The notes under the pieces are model-generated. The model was not told the origin of the DNA and searched no databases. It saw only the letters and a program-made list of their open reading frames with translations. A stretch of 64,000 nucleotides of DNA from Microbacterium arborescens (GTDB lineage: Bacteria; Actinomycetota; Actinomycetes; Actinomycetales; Microbacteriaceae): positions 496,001 to 560,000 of the forward strand of contig QNUV01000099.1 of assembly GCA_003339645.1 (NCBI GenBank), written 5' to 3'. How positions within the stretch are numbered: the first letter of the stretch is position 1; the number at the start of each line of letters is the position of its first letter. Positions 8,675-17,560 of the stretch are shown here, piece after piece. The translations under genes were made by a program, and so were the position numbers.

Positions 8675-9028
8675 ATGAGGATCCTGGTCGTATGCGGCGC
8701 GGGTGCGTCGAGTACTTTCGTCGCACAGCGAGTGCGCCACGCGGCGCAAGCGCGCGGCCTGGACATCACCGCCACCGCCGGAACCGAGCAGTCACTGCCG
8801 ATCGATCTCGACGCGGCGGACATCGTCCTCGTCGGCCCCCAGCTCATCCCGAAGCTGGACCGGATCACCGAGGCCGCGGCTGCCCGCGGAACGCGCGTCA
8901 TCCTGATGCCCGCCGACATCTTCCGAGATCTCGATGGGAGCCGGACGCTCGCGCTGATCACCGCTCCGGCCACCACCACGACACGTTCCAGCACCGACAT
9001 CCCTTCAACGGAGAGGACCTCCTCATGA
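8675..9028 (+). CDS. Lone PTS EIIB protein, lactose/cellobiose family
   Basis: A 117-residue cytoplasmic phosphocarrier. The P-loop-like start MRILVVCGAGASSTFVAQRV carries the phosphorylatable Cys at residue 8, and the rest (DIVLVGPQLIPKL, ILMPADIF) matches lactose/chitobiose-type EIIB domains. The C-terminal tail is Thr/Ser-rich and low in complexity. ATG at 8675 is preferred over upstream in-frame starts because a strong AGGAGG precedes it and the family begins here. No matching EIIA or EIIC of this family is nearby. It overlaps ptsH by ATGA. Its partner is unknown; a regulatory role in the mtl system is possible. Confidence 0.82.
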   Translation: MRILVVCGAGASSTFVAQRVRHAAQARGLDITATAGTEQSLPIDLDAADIVLVGPQLIPKLDRITEAAAARGTRVILMPADIFRDLDGSRTLALITAPATTTTRSSTDIPSTERTSS

Positions 9029-9297
9029 GCGAGGCATCGCGTACCGTCCGCATCGGATCGTCCAACGGGCTCCACGCCCGTCCCGCGAAGCTGTTCGCCC
9101 AGGCGGTCAAGCAGTCGGGTGCCAACGTCACGATCGCGAAGGGCTCGGGCTCTCCCGTGAACGCCGCGAGCATCCTCGGAGTCATCGCGCTCGGCGTCGA
9201 GTACGGCGATTACGTCACCCTCACGGCCGACGGCGACAGCGCCGAGAGCGTCCTGGACGAGCTCGCCGACCTGCTCGCCACCGATCACGACGAGTGA
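9025..9297 (+). CDS. ptsH: PTS phosphocarrier protein HPr
   Basis: A 90-residue small phosphocarrier. SSNGLHARPAKLF contains the active-site His at residue 17, and SPVNAASILGVIALGVEYGD corresponds to the region that carries the regulatory serine in Firmicutes. It accepts phosphate from enzyme I and passes it to EIIA domains, here presumably MtlF. The ATG overlaps the EIIB stop (ATGA). Finding HPr and enzyme I inside a mannitol operon suggests general PTS expression is tied to this locus. Confidence 0.95.
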   Translation: MSEASRTVRIGSSNGLHARPAKLFAQAVKQSGANVTIAKGSGSPVNAASILGVIALGVEYGDYVTLTADGDSAESVLDELADLLATDHDE

Positions 9298-9347
9298 CCA
9301 CGAACGACCATCGATACGAACACGGACGATACGAAGGAGATCGAGCA

Positions 9348-11003
9348 ATGAGTGAGCTTCGCGGAGTGGGCATCGGCCTGGGAGTCGCGCAGGGACCGAT
9401 CGCACGGATGGCGGAGCCGCTTCCCGCGCCGAAGGACGAGAAGTCGCAGCTGCCCCTCGATGAGGAGACGGCGCGCGTGAAGGATGCCGTCGCCGCGGTC
9501 GCACGTGAACTCGAACAGCGTGGTGCGCAGGCGGGCGGCGCCGCCCGCGACGTGCTCGAGGCCCAGGCCATGATGGCCGAGGACCCGAGCCTCGAGGCCG
9601 AGGTCGCGACGCGACTGCAGGCGGGCAAGACCGGCGAGTTCGCCGTCTACGACGCCTTCGCCTCGTTCCGCGACCAGCTGTCCGCGATGGGCGGCTATCT
9701 CGGCGAGCGCGCCGCAGACCTCGACGACGTCGCGCAGCGCGTCATCGCGCACCTGCGCGGCGTCCCGGCCCCGGGCGTCCCCGAGCCGGGACACCCCTTC
9801 GTGCTCGTGGCCAAGGACCTCGCCCCTGCCGACACCGCGCTGCTCGACCTCGACATGGTCCTCGCGCTCGTCACCTCCGAGGGCGGACCGACCTCGCACA
9901 CCGCGATCCTCGCGCGAGAGAAGTCCATCGTCGCGGTCGTCGGCGTCACCGAGGCGGCCGGCCTCTCCGACGGTGAGACCGTCATCGTCGACGCCGCCAA
10001 GGGCGTCGTCACCACCGACCCGAGCGAGGACGAGCTCGCACAGGCTCAGAACCGCGCCGACGAGCGCAAGTCGGCAGCATCCGCCCCGATCACGCCCGGA
10101 GCCCTCGCCGACGGCACCGCGATCCCCCTGCTGGCCAATCTCGGCAAGCCGGAGGGCGCGGCGCAGGCCGTCGAGCTCGGCGCCGAAGGTGTCGGTCTCT
10201 TCCGCACCGAGTTCCTCTTCCTCAGCTCGGCGCAGGCACCGACCGTCGCCCAGCAGCGCGAGGCCTACACGAAGCTGCTGCAGGCGTTCCCGGGCCAGAA
10301 GGTCGTCGTCCGCGCCCTGGATGCCGGTGCCGACAAGCCGCTCGCGTTCCTCAACGACGCGCACGAGGAGAACCCCGCGCTCGGTCTCCGCGGTCTCCGC
10401 GCCCTGCGCGCCAGCGAGGACATCCTGCGCGAACAGCTCACGGCCCTCGCCGAAGCGGATGCCGCGACCGAGGCCGACCTGTGGGTCATGGCCCCCATGG
10501 TCTCGACCGTCGAGGAGACGGAGTACTTCGTCGGGATCGCCCGCGAGTACGGCATCAAGACCGCCGGCGTCATGGTCGAGGTGCCGTCGTCGGCGCTGCT
10601 GGCCGACCACGTCCTCAAGGTCGCCGACTTCGCCTCGATCGGCACCAACGACCTCACCCAGTACACGCTCGCCGCCGACCGCCTGCTCGGTTCGGTGTCG
10701 TCGTTCCAGGACCCCTGGCACCCGGCCGTGCTGCGCCTCATCCACGAGACCGGCAAGGCAGGCCAGGCCAACGGCAAGCCCGTGGGCATCTGCGGCGAGG
10801 CCGCAGCCGACCCGCTGCTGGCCGTCGTGCTCGTGGGCCTCGGCGCCACGAGCCTGTCGATGGCGCCCACCGCGCTCGCCGACGTCCGCGCCACCCTGCT
10901 CCACCACACCCTCGACGACGCACGCCGCATCGCCGAAGCCGCCCTGACCGCGACGGACGCGGCCTCGGCACGTGCCGCCGCGCAGACCGCCGCCGGCATC
11001 TGA
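9348..11003 (+). CDS. ptsI: PTS enzyme I (phosphoenolpyruvate-protein phosphotransferase)
   Basis: A 551-residue enzyme that autophosphorylates from PEP and phosphorylates HPr. The N-terminal HPr-interaction region is followed by the swivelling His domain with TSEGGPTSHTAILARE (active His). The C-terminal PEP-binding TIM barrel contains GVGLFRTEFLFL, RALDAGADKPL, MVEVPSSALLAD and the active Cys in PVGICGEAAADP. ATG at 9348 is chosen because GAAGGAGAT precedes it and the family starts here. It sits 50 nt after ptsH and 47 nt before mtlA. Confidence 0.95.
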   Translation: MSELRGVGIGLGVAQGPIARMAEPLPAPKDEKSQLPLDEETARVKDAVAAVARELEQRGAQAGGAARDVLEAQAMMAEDPSLEAEVATRLQAGKTGEFAVYDAFASFRDQLSAMGGYLGERAADLDDVAQRVIAHLRGVPAPGVPEPGHPFVLVAKDLAPADTALLDLDMVLALVTSEGGPTSHTAILAREKSIVAVVGVTEAAGLSDGETVIVDAAKGVVTTDPSEDELAQAQNRADERKSAASAPITPGALADGTAIPLLANLGKPEGAAQAVELGAEGVGLFRTEFLFLSSAQAPTVAQQREAYTKLLQAFPGQKVVVRALDAGADKPLAFLNDAHEENPALGLRGLRALRASEDILREQLTALAEADAATEADLWVMAPMVSTVEETEYFVGIAREYGIKTAGVMVEVPSSALLADHVLKVADFASIGTNDLTQYTLAADRLLGSVSSFQDPWHPAVLRLIHETGKAGQANGKPVGICGEAAADPLLAVVLVGLGATSLSMAPTALADVRATLLHHTLDDARRIAEAALTATDAASARAAAQTAAGI

Positions 11004-11050
11004 TCAGCACCGCACCCGCACCACACATTGCACCAGAAGGAGAACCAGAA

Positions 11051-12700
11051 ATGACAACGACGTCAACAGTCGATAGGAAGACGGGAGGGGCCCGCGTCGC
11101 CGTCCAGCGATTCGGAACCTTCCTGTCGGGCATGATCATGCCCAATATCGCGGCCTTCATCGCGTGGGGCTTCATCACCATGCTGTTCATCCCCGCCGGG
11201 TTCCTCGGTGCCGACAGCCCCTTCGGCATCCACTGGTACCCGGTCGCCGACATCATCGGCGGCTCCGGCAACCTCGAGGCGATCGGCTGGCAGGGCGCCA
11301 TGACGACGCTGGCGGAGAGCGACGGCACCAACGTGATGGCGTACGTCGGCCTCGTCAGCCCGATGATCACCTACCTGCTGCCCCTGCTCATCGCGAACAC
11401 TGCGGGCCGCATGGTCTACGGCGAGCGCGGCGGCGTTGTGGCGACGATCGCCACGGTCGGCGTCATCGCGGGCACGAACATCCCGATGTTCCTCGGCGCC
11501 ATGATCATGGGTCCCCTCGCCGCCCTGGCCGTGAAGTACATGGACCGCATCTGGGACGGCAAGATCAAGCCGGGCTTCGAGATGCTCGTCAACAACTTCT
11601 CCGCGGGAATCCTGTCGATGATCCTCGCAGTCGTCGGGTTCTTCGCCTTCGGCCCGTTCTTCCGGGTCATCAGCCAGGGTCTCGGCGCGGCGGTCGACTG
11701 GCTCGTCAGCCTGAACCTGCTGCCCTTCGTCTCGATCATCGTCGAGCCGGCGAAGGTGCTCTTCCTCAACAACGCCATCAACCATGGTGTGTTCACGCCG
11801 CTGGGCGTGCAGCAGAGCGAGGAGTTCGGTCGCTCGATCCTCTTCCTGATCGAGGCGAACCCCGGTCCCGGCATCGGCCTGCTGCTGGCCTTCACCTTCT
11901 TCGGTGTCGGCGCCGCCAAGGCCTCGGCCCCGGGTGCCGCGGTGATCCAGTTCGTCGGTGGCATCCACGAGATCTACTTCCCCTACGCACTGAGCAAGCC
12001 GATGCTCATCCTCGCCCTCATCGCCGGTGGCGCCACCGGTGTCACCACCAACATGCTGCTCGGCGGCGGCCTCGCGTTCCCGGCGGCCCCGGGGAGCATC
12101 ATCGCGGTCGTCGCCGCCGCCCTCCCCGGCGGTGTGGGCAACCTGATCGTGGTTCTGCTGTCCGTCGTCCTGGCCGCGACCGTGACGTTCATCGTCTCGG
12201 CGGTCATCCTGCGGGCCACCCGCAAGCGCGACCTCGCAGCCGAGGGCTCGGACTTCGAGGCCGCGATCGCTCAGACCGAGGCCAACAAGGGCAAGTCCTC
12301 CGCTGCGATGGATTCACTGCGCCGCGCCGGTGGTCGTGATGCCGAGGTGGCCACCGCCGCCGAGGACGCCGCGGCGGGCTCCGCCACCGCTACGGCGACC
12401 AAGCCGATCGAGTCGATCGTGTTCGCGTGCGACGCGGGAATGGGCTCGTCGGCGATGGGTGCGAGCGTCCTGCGCAACAAGTTCAAGAAGGCGGGCGTCG
12501 AGGGCGTCACGGTCGTCAACAAAGCGATCGCCAACCTTGACGGATCGGCGGATCTCGTCGTCACGCAGAACCAGCTCACCGACCGCGCGCGCCAGCGCAC
12601 ACCCGACGCGGTGCACGTGTCGGTGGACAACTTCATGAACTCGCCGAAGTACGACGAGGTCGTGGAGATGGTCCGCAAGCAGCACGACGCCGACGCGTAG
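11051..12700 (+). CDS. mtlA: Mannitol-specific PTS EIICB
   Basis: Membrane permease with a C-terminal phosphotransfer domain, 549 residues. The EIIC part opens with RFGTFLSGMIMPNIAAFIAWG and contains many hydrophobic helices plus the characteristic NNAINHG and GGIHEIYFPY motifs. A charged and alanine-rich linker (about residues 385-450) leads to an EIIB domain starting SIVFACDAGMGSSAMGAS with the phosphorylatable Cys. It imports mannitol as mannitol-1-phosphate. The EIIA domain is not fused; it is supplied by mtlF downstream. AGAAGGAGAACC precedes the ATG. Confidence 0.95.
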   Translation: MTTTSTVDRKTGGARVAVQRFGTFLSGMIMPNIAAFIAWGFITMLFIPAGFLGADSPFGIHWYPVADIIGGSGNLEAIGWQGAMTTLAESDGTNVMAYVGLVSPMITYLLPLLIANTAGRMVYGERGGVVATIATVGVIAGTNIPMFLGAMIMGPLAALAVKYMDRIWDGKIKPGFEMLVNNFSAGILSMILAVVGFFAFGPFFRVISQGLGAAVDWLVSLNLLPFVSIIVEPAKVLFLNNAINHGVFTPLGVQQSEEFGRSILFLIEANPGPGIGLLLAFTFFGVGAAKASAPGAAVIQFVGGIHEIYFPYALSKPMLILALIAGGATGVTTNMLLGGGLAFPAAPGSIIAVVAAALPGGVGNLIVVLLSVVLAATVTFIVSAVILRATRKRDLAAEGSDFEAAIAQTEANKGKSSAAMDSLRRAGGRDAEVATAAEDAAAGSATATATKPIESIVFACDAGMGSSAMGASVLRNKFKKAGVEGVTVVNKAIANLDGSADLVVTQNQLTDRARQRTPDAVHVSVDNFMNSPKYDEVVEMVRKQHDADA

Positions 12701-12716
12701 GCTCGAAACCCAGACC

Positions 12717-12749
12717 CGGGGCCGGGGCGGTCCATCCGCCTCGGCCCCG
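12717..12749 (+). terminator. Stem-loop between mtlA and mtlF
   Basis: Arms 12717-12730 and 12736-12749 pair at 13 of 14 positions around TCCAT, with no T-run after. It more likely sets the relative amount or stability of the mtlA and mtlF parts of the transcript than stops it fully. Confidence 0.5.
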
Positions 12750-12786
12750 CGTCATCCCCCAGCAACACCATTCGAAGGAGACAGAC

Positions 12787-13224
12787 ATGGCACGTGAGGT
12801 CCTGAACATCGGTCAGATCCGCATCCACTCCGGAAGCGCCACCCGCGAGGAGGCGATGAAGGAGGCCGCCGACCTGCTCGAGTCCGCCGGCGCCGTGACC
12901 TCCGCGTACTTCGACGCCATGCAGCAGCGCGAGCAGACCGTGTCGACGTACATGGGCAACGAGCTCGCGATCCCCCACGGCACCAACGAGACCAAGGATG
13001 CGATCCTCGACTCGGCACTGTCGTTCGTCCGCTACGACGGCGGCGTCGACTGGGGCGGCGAGCCGGTCTCCTTCGTCGTCGGCATCGCCGGCAAGGGCGA
13101 CGAGCACCTCGACATCCTGTCTCAGATCGCTCTGCTCTTCTCCGAGGAGGACGACGTCGCTCGCCTCAAGGCGGCGCAGACCCCCGACGAGCTCTACGCG
13201 CTGCTCGCATCGGTGAACCAGTGA
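12787..13224 (+). CDS. mtlF: Mannitol PTS EIIA
   Basis: A 145-residue EIIA of the mannitol/fructose family. The phosphorylated His is in [14 protein letters not shown]. It takes phosphate from HPr and passes it to the EIIB domain of MtlA. CGAAGGAGACAG precedes the ATG, and the stop overlaps the mtlD GTG start (GTGA). Confidence 0.94.
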   Translation: MAREVLNIGQIRIHSGSATREEAMKEAADLLESAGAVTSAYFDAMQQREQTVSTYMGNELAIPHGTNETKDAILDSALSFVRYDGGVDWGGEPVSFVVGIAGKGDEHLDILSQIALLFSEEDDVARLKAAQTPDELYALLASVNQ

Positions 13225-14387
13225 GCACCGCGGTCCACTTCGGGGCCGGCAACATCGGCCGTGGCTTCGTCGGTCTGCTCCTGAGCGAAGGCGGCTACGA
13301 GCTCGTCTTCTCCGACGTCGCCGCGCCCCTCGTCGATGCCATCAACGCCGCCTCCGAGTACACGGTGCACGAGGTCGGCGAGGGCGGCGTCGACCGCACC
13401 GTCACCGGCTTCCGTGCCCTCAACAGCGCGGAAGACCCGCAGGCCGTGGCAGATGCCGTCGCGGCAGCAGACGTCGTCACGACCGCCGTCGGCCCCACCG
13501 TGCTGAAGTTCATCGCGCCCCACATCCTCGCCGGCCTCGCCCTGCGCGATCCCGCCGCACCTCCGCTGGCCGTCATGGCGTGCGAGAACGCGATCGGTGC
13601 CACCGACCTGCTGCGCGACGAGATCCGCGCACAGGCCGGCGATGCCTGGGAAGCCGTCTCGGGCCGAGCGATCTTCGCCAACACCGCCGTCGACCGCATC
13701 GTGCCCGCGCAGCCCGCCGGCGCCGGCGTGGACGTCACGGTCGAGCCGTTCTACGAGTGGGCGATCGAGTCCGGTCCGTTCGGCGGCGAGCTGCCGAACA
13801 TCCCCGGCGCGCACTTCGTCGAGAACCTCGAGCCGTACATCGAGCGCAAGCTCTTCACGGTCAACACCGGTCACGCCACGACCGCCTATTTCGGCGCGCA
13901 GGCCGGCACCCCGACCGTGGCCGAAGCCCTCGCCGTGCCGGAGATCGCCGCGAGCGTCTCGGCCGCGCTCGAAGAGACCTCGGCCCTCCTCGTCCACAAG
14001 CATGGTCTCGACGCCGGCGAGCTCGCGGACTACCGCGCCACGATCCTGCGGCGCTTCGCCAACCCCGAGCTGCCCGACACGGTCGGACGCGTGGGGCGGC
14101 AACCCCTCCGCAAGCTCTCGCGGCATGAGCGCTTCGTGGGTCCCGCCGCGGAGGCCGCCGAGGCCGGCCTGCCGGTCGACGCGCTGGTCGCGGCGATCGG
14201 GGCGGCGCTCGCGTTCGACGACCCGGAGGACCCGCAGTCGGTCGAGCTGCAGCAGCGCCTGCGCGCCGAGGACGCGGCATCCTTCACCGCATCCGTGACC
14301 GGGCTCGAGCCTTCGCACCCGTTGTACGCACGGGTCGAGCGCGTGGTCGCCGAACGTCAGGCGGCGATCGGCTCCGACGCTCGATGA
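13221..14387 (+). CDS. mtlD: Mannitol-1-phosphate 5-dehydrogenase
   Basis: Oxidises mannitol-1-phosphate to fructose-6-phosphate with NAD. The 388 residues match the family length. The N-terminal Rossmann motif [13 protein letters not shown] is followed by the long-chain mannitol dehydrogenase C-terminal domain with [18 protein letters not shown], which contains the family's catalytic Lys and substrate-binding His/Asn. It starts at GTG overlapping mtlF and overlaps the next gene by ATGA. Confidence 0.95.
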   Translation: MSTAVHFGAGNIGRGFVGLLLSEGGYELVFSDVAAPLVDAINAASEYTVHEVGEGGVDRTVTGFRALNSAEDPQAVADAVAAADVVTTAVGPTVLKFIAPHILAGLALRDPAAPPLAVMACENAIGATDLLRDEIRAQAGDAWEAVSGRAIFANTAVDRIVPAQPAGAGVDVTVEPFYEWAIESGPFGGELPNIPGAHFVENLEPYIERKLFTVNTGHATTAYFGAQAGTPTVAEALAVPEIAASVSAALEETSALLVHKHGLDAGELADYRATILRRFANPELPDTVGRVGRQPLRKLSRHERFVGPAAEAAEAGLPVDALVAAIGAALAFDDPEDPQSVELQQRLRAEDAASFTASVTGLEPSHPLYARVERVVAERQAAIGSDAR

Positions 14388-15187
14388 GTCGAGACGCTGC
14401 GGCGGTGCGGGCGGCGGGTGACGAGCCCGGGCGCCCGCGCCGGCGGTCTCGGACACGACGGATCGTCGTCATCGTCGCCCTGTCCCTCATCGGGGTCGTC
14501 GCGGCGGGTGTCATCGGCATCCTGGTCTGGAGCCAGGTAGGAGTCATGGACGCCGAGGCGGGCCCGCTCGACGCCGTCCACGCCGATGAGCGCATCGTCA
14601 TGTCCGAGGTCGAGGGCAGCGTCGTGCTCCAGCCCGCCGCCGGGCCGAGCGACGTCGGGCTCGTGTTCATCCCGGGCGCGAAGGTGCAGGCCGAGGCATA
14701 CGCCGCGATCCTCGCCGACGTCGTGGCGGAGGACGAGGTGACCGTGGTGATCACGCGGCCGTGGCTCAACCTCGCGTTCTTCGATCCCCGCCCGCTGTCG
14801 TCGTTCACCGAGCTCGTTCCGAGCGTGGACACGTGGCTGGTCGGTGGGCACTCGCTCGGGGGCGTGCGTGCCTGCCAGCTGGCGGAGGATGCCGACGGAC
14901 TCGTGCTGTTCGCGTCGTACTGCGCCACCGACCTGTCGGCGTCGGGGCTGCCCGTGCTCAGCCTGTCGGGCTCGGAGGACGGTCTGACGACCCCGCAGAA
15001 GGTCGATGACAACCGCCACCTCCTCCCCGAGGATGCCGCCTTCGTCGAGATCGCCGGCGCCAGCCACGCATCCTTCGGCGACTACGGCCCCCAAGCCGGC
15101 GACGGCACCCCCGCCATCTCCGCTCCCGACATGCGCGCCGAGGTCACCGCGGCGCTGTCGGACCTCGTGGGGTCTCTCCCCCTCTGA
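14384..15187 (+). CDS. Membrane-anchored alpha/beta hydrolase
   Basis: A 267-residue predicted serine hydrolase facing the outside. A short Arg-rich cytoplasmic N-terminus ([10 protein letters not shown]) is followed by one membrane helix near residues 26-48, then the hydrolase domain with the nucleophile elbow GGHSLGG near residue 165, a likely acid in SGSEDGLT and a likely His in [11 protein letters not shown]. This resembles the small actinobacterial alpha/beta hydrolases of the DLH-like type. It overlaps mtlD by 4 nt but has no obvious role in mannitol use. It ends 18 nt before the first GAGGTCCC palindrome. Confidence 0.78.
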   Translation: MSRDAAAVRAAGDEPGRPRRRSRTRRIVVIVALSLIGVVAAGVIGILVWSQVGVMDAEAGPLDAVHADERIVMSEVEGSVVLQPAAGPSDVGLVFIPGAKVQAEAYAAILADVVAEDEVTVVITRPWLNLAFFDPRPLSSFTELVPSVDTWLVGGHSLGGVRACQLAEDADGLVLFASYCATDLSASGLPVLSLSGSEDGLTTPQKVDDNRHLLPEDAAFVEIAGASHASFGDYGPQAGDGTPAISAPDMRAEVTAALSDLVGSLPL

Positions 15188-15204
15188 CCCGGCGTGCCGG
15201 GGCG

Positions 15205-15263
15205 CCGAGGTCCCAGTTCGGCCGGGAACTCGGCGGCTATACCCGGCTCAAGTGGGACCTCGG
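15205..15263. repeat. GAGGTCCC palindromic repeat, copy A
   Basis: Arms 15205-15226 and 15242-15263 pair at 19 of 22 positions around a 15 nt loop. The core CGAGGTCCCA..TT..GCCGGG recurs at 16276, 60505 and 61753. It lies between the convergent hydrolase and DUF559 genes and could also terminate both. The mismatches arise because the left arm carries CAGTTCG and the right arm the complement of CACTTGA, so the arms look like halves of different subtypes. Confidence 0.85.
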
Positions 15264-15277
15264 TGACGCCTCGGGGG

Positions 15278-16186
15278 TCAGGGACGCCAGCCAGCGCGGA
15301 GAAGAGCAGACCGGACCATATCGACCGCCCGTCGGCCGTCACCACGCAGGTGGTGGCGCAGGATCCGCACGTGCTCCCAGCCGCTCGCACGGATCGCGTG
15401 CCAGCGGTCGGCGTCTCGCGCGAACTGGGCGTCGTCGAAGGCATGCTGGCGCCCGTCGTACTCGACGGCCACCCGCCATCGCCGATAGGCGAGGTCGAGC
15501 CGTGCGATGAAGACGCCCGATGCCTGTCGCAACTCCGGATTCAGCTCCGGCTCGGGGAGTCCCGCCCGCTGAAGGACCAGACGCAGACGCGTCTCCTCCG
15601 ACGATTCCGAACCGGGCCGGATGTCGGACAGCGCACGGATGAGCCGGCTGCGCCCGCGCGTCGCGTGCAGCTCGACTTCGTCCACCAGCTGGTCGAGCGT
15701 CACGAGCCCGCCGCGGCCGACGATGTAGTCACCGGCCGCGACGAGGTCGTCGTGCTGCCAAGCCGCCCCGACATGACGCCACGCACGAGCGGGATGCTCG
15801 AACGGGATGCCGCCGACAGCCCACACCGCCGGTGAGCGTTCGCCCAGGCGGTGCCCGACCACCCCCTCGGCTCGCGGCTCTCGGTTCGGCCGATGGGCCG
15901 ACACGTGCAGGACGAGCGGATCGCTCCCGAGCGGGAGCGGCGCCCCGAATCGGGCGAGTGCGCTGTCGTGGCTGAAGAACTGCCATGGCCGCAGCCTCGG
16001 CGCATACTGGGCGCACCGCTCGGCGATATCCGGAGGGCTGGCGCCACGCGGTATCCGGACACCGCGAAACGGGATCTCGAGATCACTCGCGTCGAGTCGT
16101 CCCGCCGTCACACCCATCGCGCGTGCGGCACCGACCGAGAACGGCACGCCGCGCAGCGGCTCAGGAAGGGGCTGGGGTCGACGCAT
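15278..16186 (-). CDS. DUF559 (Vsr-like nuclease fold) protein with AbiEi-like N-terminal region
   Basis: A 302-residue protein common as strain-variable genes in Actinobacteria. The N-terminal third (FSVGAARAMGVTAGRLDASD..FRGVRIPRG) resembles the winged-helix region of AbiEi-type antitoxins. The C-terminal part FIARLDLAYRRWRVAVEYDGRQH and the following DRWHAIRASGWEHVRIL form a DUF559 domain of the PD-(D/E)XK/Vsr-like type, with candidate metal ligands Asp and Glu. It is bracketed by two copies of the GAGGTCCC palindrome. The start is supported by a -10 box 6 nt upstream. No partner toxin or methylase is adjacent. Function unknown. Confidence 0.8.
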   Translation of the reverse strand: MRRPQPLPEPLRGVPFSVGAARAMGVTAGRLDASDLEIPFRGVRIPRGASPPDIAERCAQYAPRLRPWQFFSHDSALARFGAPLPLGSDPLVLHVSAHRPNREPRAEGVVGHRLGERSPAVWAVGGIPFEHPARAWRHVGAAWQHDDLVAAGDYIVGRGGLVTLDQLVDEVELHATRGRSRLIRALSDIRPGSESSEETRLRLVLQRAGLPEPELNPELRQASGVFIARLDLAYRRWRVAVEYDGRQHAFDDAQFARDADRWHAIRASGWEHVRILRHHLRGDGRRAVDMVRSALLRAGWRP

Positions 16187-16192
16187 CCCGAC

Positions 16193-16198
16193 AGCCTG
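16193..16198 (-). promoter_or_regulatory. -10 box of a leaderless promoter for the first DUF559 gene
   Basis: CAGGCT on the minus strand lies 6 nt before the ATG at 16186. Confidence 0.5.
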
Positions 16199-16275
16199 GA
16201 CCTCATCGTCGCTTCAGCGGCTCCCCCGCCGCCGCGTCTGTGAGCATCCCGGCGCTCACCGCCCCTGGGCAGAAA

Positions 16276-16338
16276 CCGCGAGGTCCCAGTTGGGCCGGGA
16301 ATCAGACTCTGAAACCCGGCCCAACTGGGACCTCGCGG
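16276..16338. repeat. GAGGTCCC palindromic repeat, copy B
   Basis: Perfect 24-bp arms (16276-16299 and 16315-16338) around a 15 nt loop. It lies upstream of the DUF559 gene and just downstream of the add stop, so with copy A it brackets the DUF559 gene. Arm subtype CAGTTGGG. Confidence 0.9.
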
Positions 16339-16352
16339 AAATCAGGCCGGGG

Positions 16353-17468
16353 TCAGGAGCCGAAGCCCTCGGCGATGACCTCGATGAGCTCCTCGCGCTC
16401 CTCGACCGAGAGGAAGGCCCCGGCGGCGGCGTTGAGCTGGAAGGCCTGCAGGTCGTCGAGGTCGTAGTCGAACGTCTGCGCCAGGGTCGCGAGCTCGCGC
16501 GTGAGCGAGGTGCGGCTCTGCGTGCGGTTGTCGACGTTCACGGTGACCGAAAAGCCCAGCTGGTACAGCAGATCGAAGGGGTGGTCCTCCCACTGCGTGC
16601 CCCATCCGGCGATGGCACCGGTCTGCAGGTTCGACGAGGGCGACAGCTCGAGCGGGATCTCGCGGTCGCGCACCCACCGGGCGAGGTCGCCGAACTGCAC
16701 GAGCACCTCTTCGCCCTCACGCGAGACGACGTTGAGGTCCGACGCGATGCGGACACCGTGGCCGAGGCGCTGCGCCCGGCCGTCGATGAGCGCCGACCGG
16801 ATGGAGTCGAGCCCCGCGGCCTCGCCCGCGTGCACCGTCACCGGGAAGAACTCCGACGCGAGGTAGTCGAACGCGTCGCGGTGCTGGGCGGGAAGGAAGC
16901 CGTCCTCGGGCCCCGCGATGTCGAACCCCGCGACGCCGCGACCGCGGTTGTCGACGGCCAGACGCGCGATCTCGAGCGAGCGGTCGGCCTGACGCATCGC
17001 CGAGAGGATCTGACCGACGCGGATGTCGTGATCCTTCGCCTCGGCGGCATCCTCGCCCTCCTCGATGCCCTCCTGCACGGCGTCGACGGCGTCCTGCAGC
17101 GACAGTCCGCCGCGCAGGTGCTGTTCGGGCGCCCAGCGCACCTCGCCGTAGACCACGCCGTCGGCGGCGAGGTCGGTCACGAACTCGCGCGCGATGCGGC
17201 GCAGGCCGTCGCGGGTCTGCATGACCGCGAGGGTGACCTCGAACGTCTTGATGTAGTCGACGAGCGACCCGGAGTCGCTCTGCTCCTCGAACCAGTCGGC
17301 GAGGTCGTCGGCGTCGGTCTCGGGCAGGTCGGTCCCGAGCTCGTCCGCCAGCTCGACGATCGTCGCGGGGCGCACGCCCCCGTCGAGGTGGTCGTGCAGC
17401 GAGACCTTGGGCAGCGACCGGACCGAGACGCCCTGCAGTGTGACGTCGGCGTGCTGTTCGATCGGCAT
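16353..17468 (-). CDS. add: Adenosine deaminase
   Basis: Zn-dependent deamination of (deoxy)adenosine to (deoxy)inosine, which PNP can then cleave. 371 residues. Motifs in order: KVSLHDHLDGG (metal HxH), the substrate region SLVDYIKTF, VHAGEAAG (metal His and catalytic Glu), LGHGVR, and LELSPSSNLQTG. The ATG at 17468 is chosen over longer in-frame starts because GAGGAG precedes it and homology begins here. It is the last gene of a minus-strand nucleoside salvage run (cdd, deoA, add). Copy B of the palindrome follows the stop and may terminate transcription. Confidence 0.94.
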   Translation of the reverse strand: MPIEQHADVTLQGVSVRSLPKVSLHDHLDGGVRPATIVELADELGTDLPETDADDLADWFEEQSDSGSLVDYIKTFEVTLAVMQTRDGLRRIAREFVTDLAADGVVYGEVRWAPEQHLRGGLSLQDAVDAVQEGIEEGEDAAEAKDHDIRVGQILSAMRQADRSLEIARLAVDNRGRGVAGFDIAGPEDGFLPAQHRDAFDYLASEFFPVTVHAGEAAGLDSIRSALIDGRAQRLGHGVRIASDLNVVSREGEEVLVQFGDLARWVRDREIPLELSPSSNLQTGAIAGWGTQWEDHPFDLLYQLGFSVTVNVDNRTQSRTSLTRELATLAQTFDYDLDDLQAFQLNAAAGAFLSVEEREELIEVIAEGFGS

Positions 17469-17560
17469 GGCGGGCTCCTCCGGACGGAACGGGCGGGTGG
17501 GTCGGGCGGGTGGATGGAACGGGACGGTGGTCGGCACCCGACGAACGGATGCTGCCCGGC

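Noticed and set aside
15278-16186. DUF559 gene as part of a restriction-modification or toxin-antitoxin pair
   Set aside because: No methylase, AbiEii-like toxin or other partner lies next to it or next to the second copy at 33426, so a system cannot be claimed.
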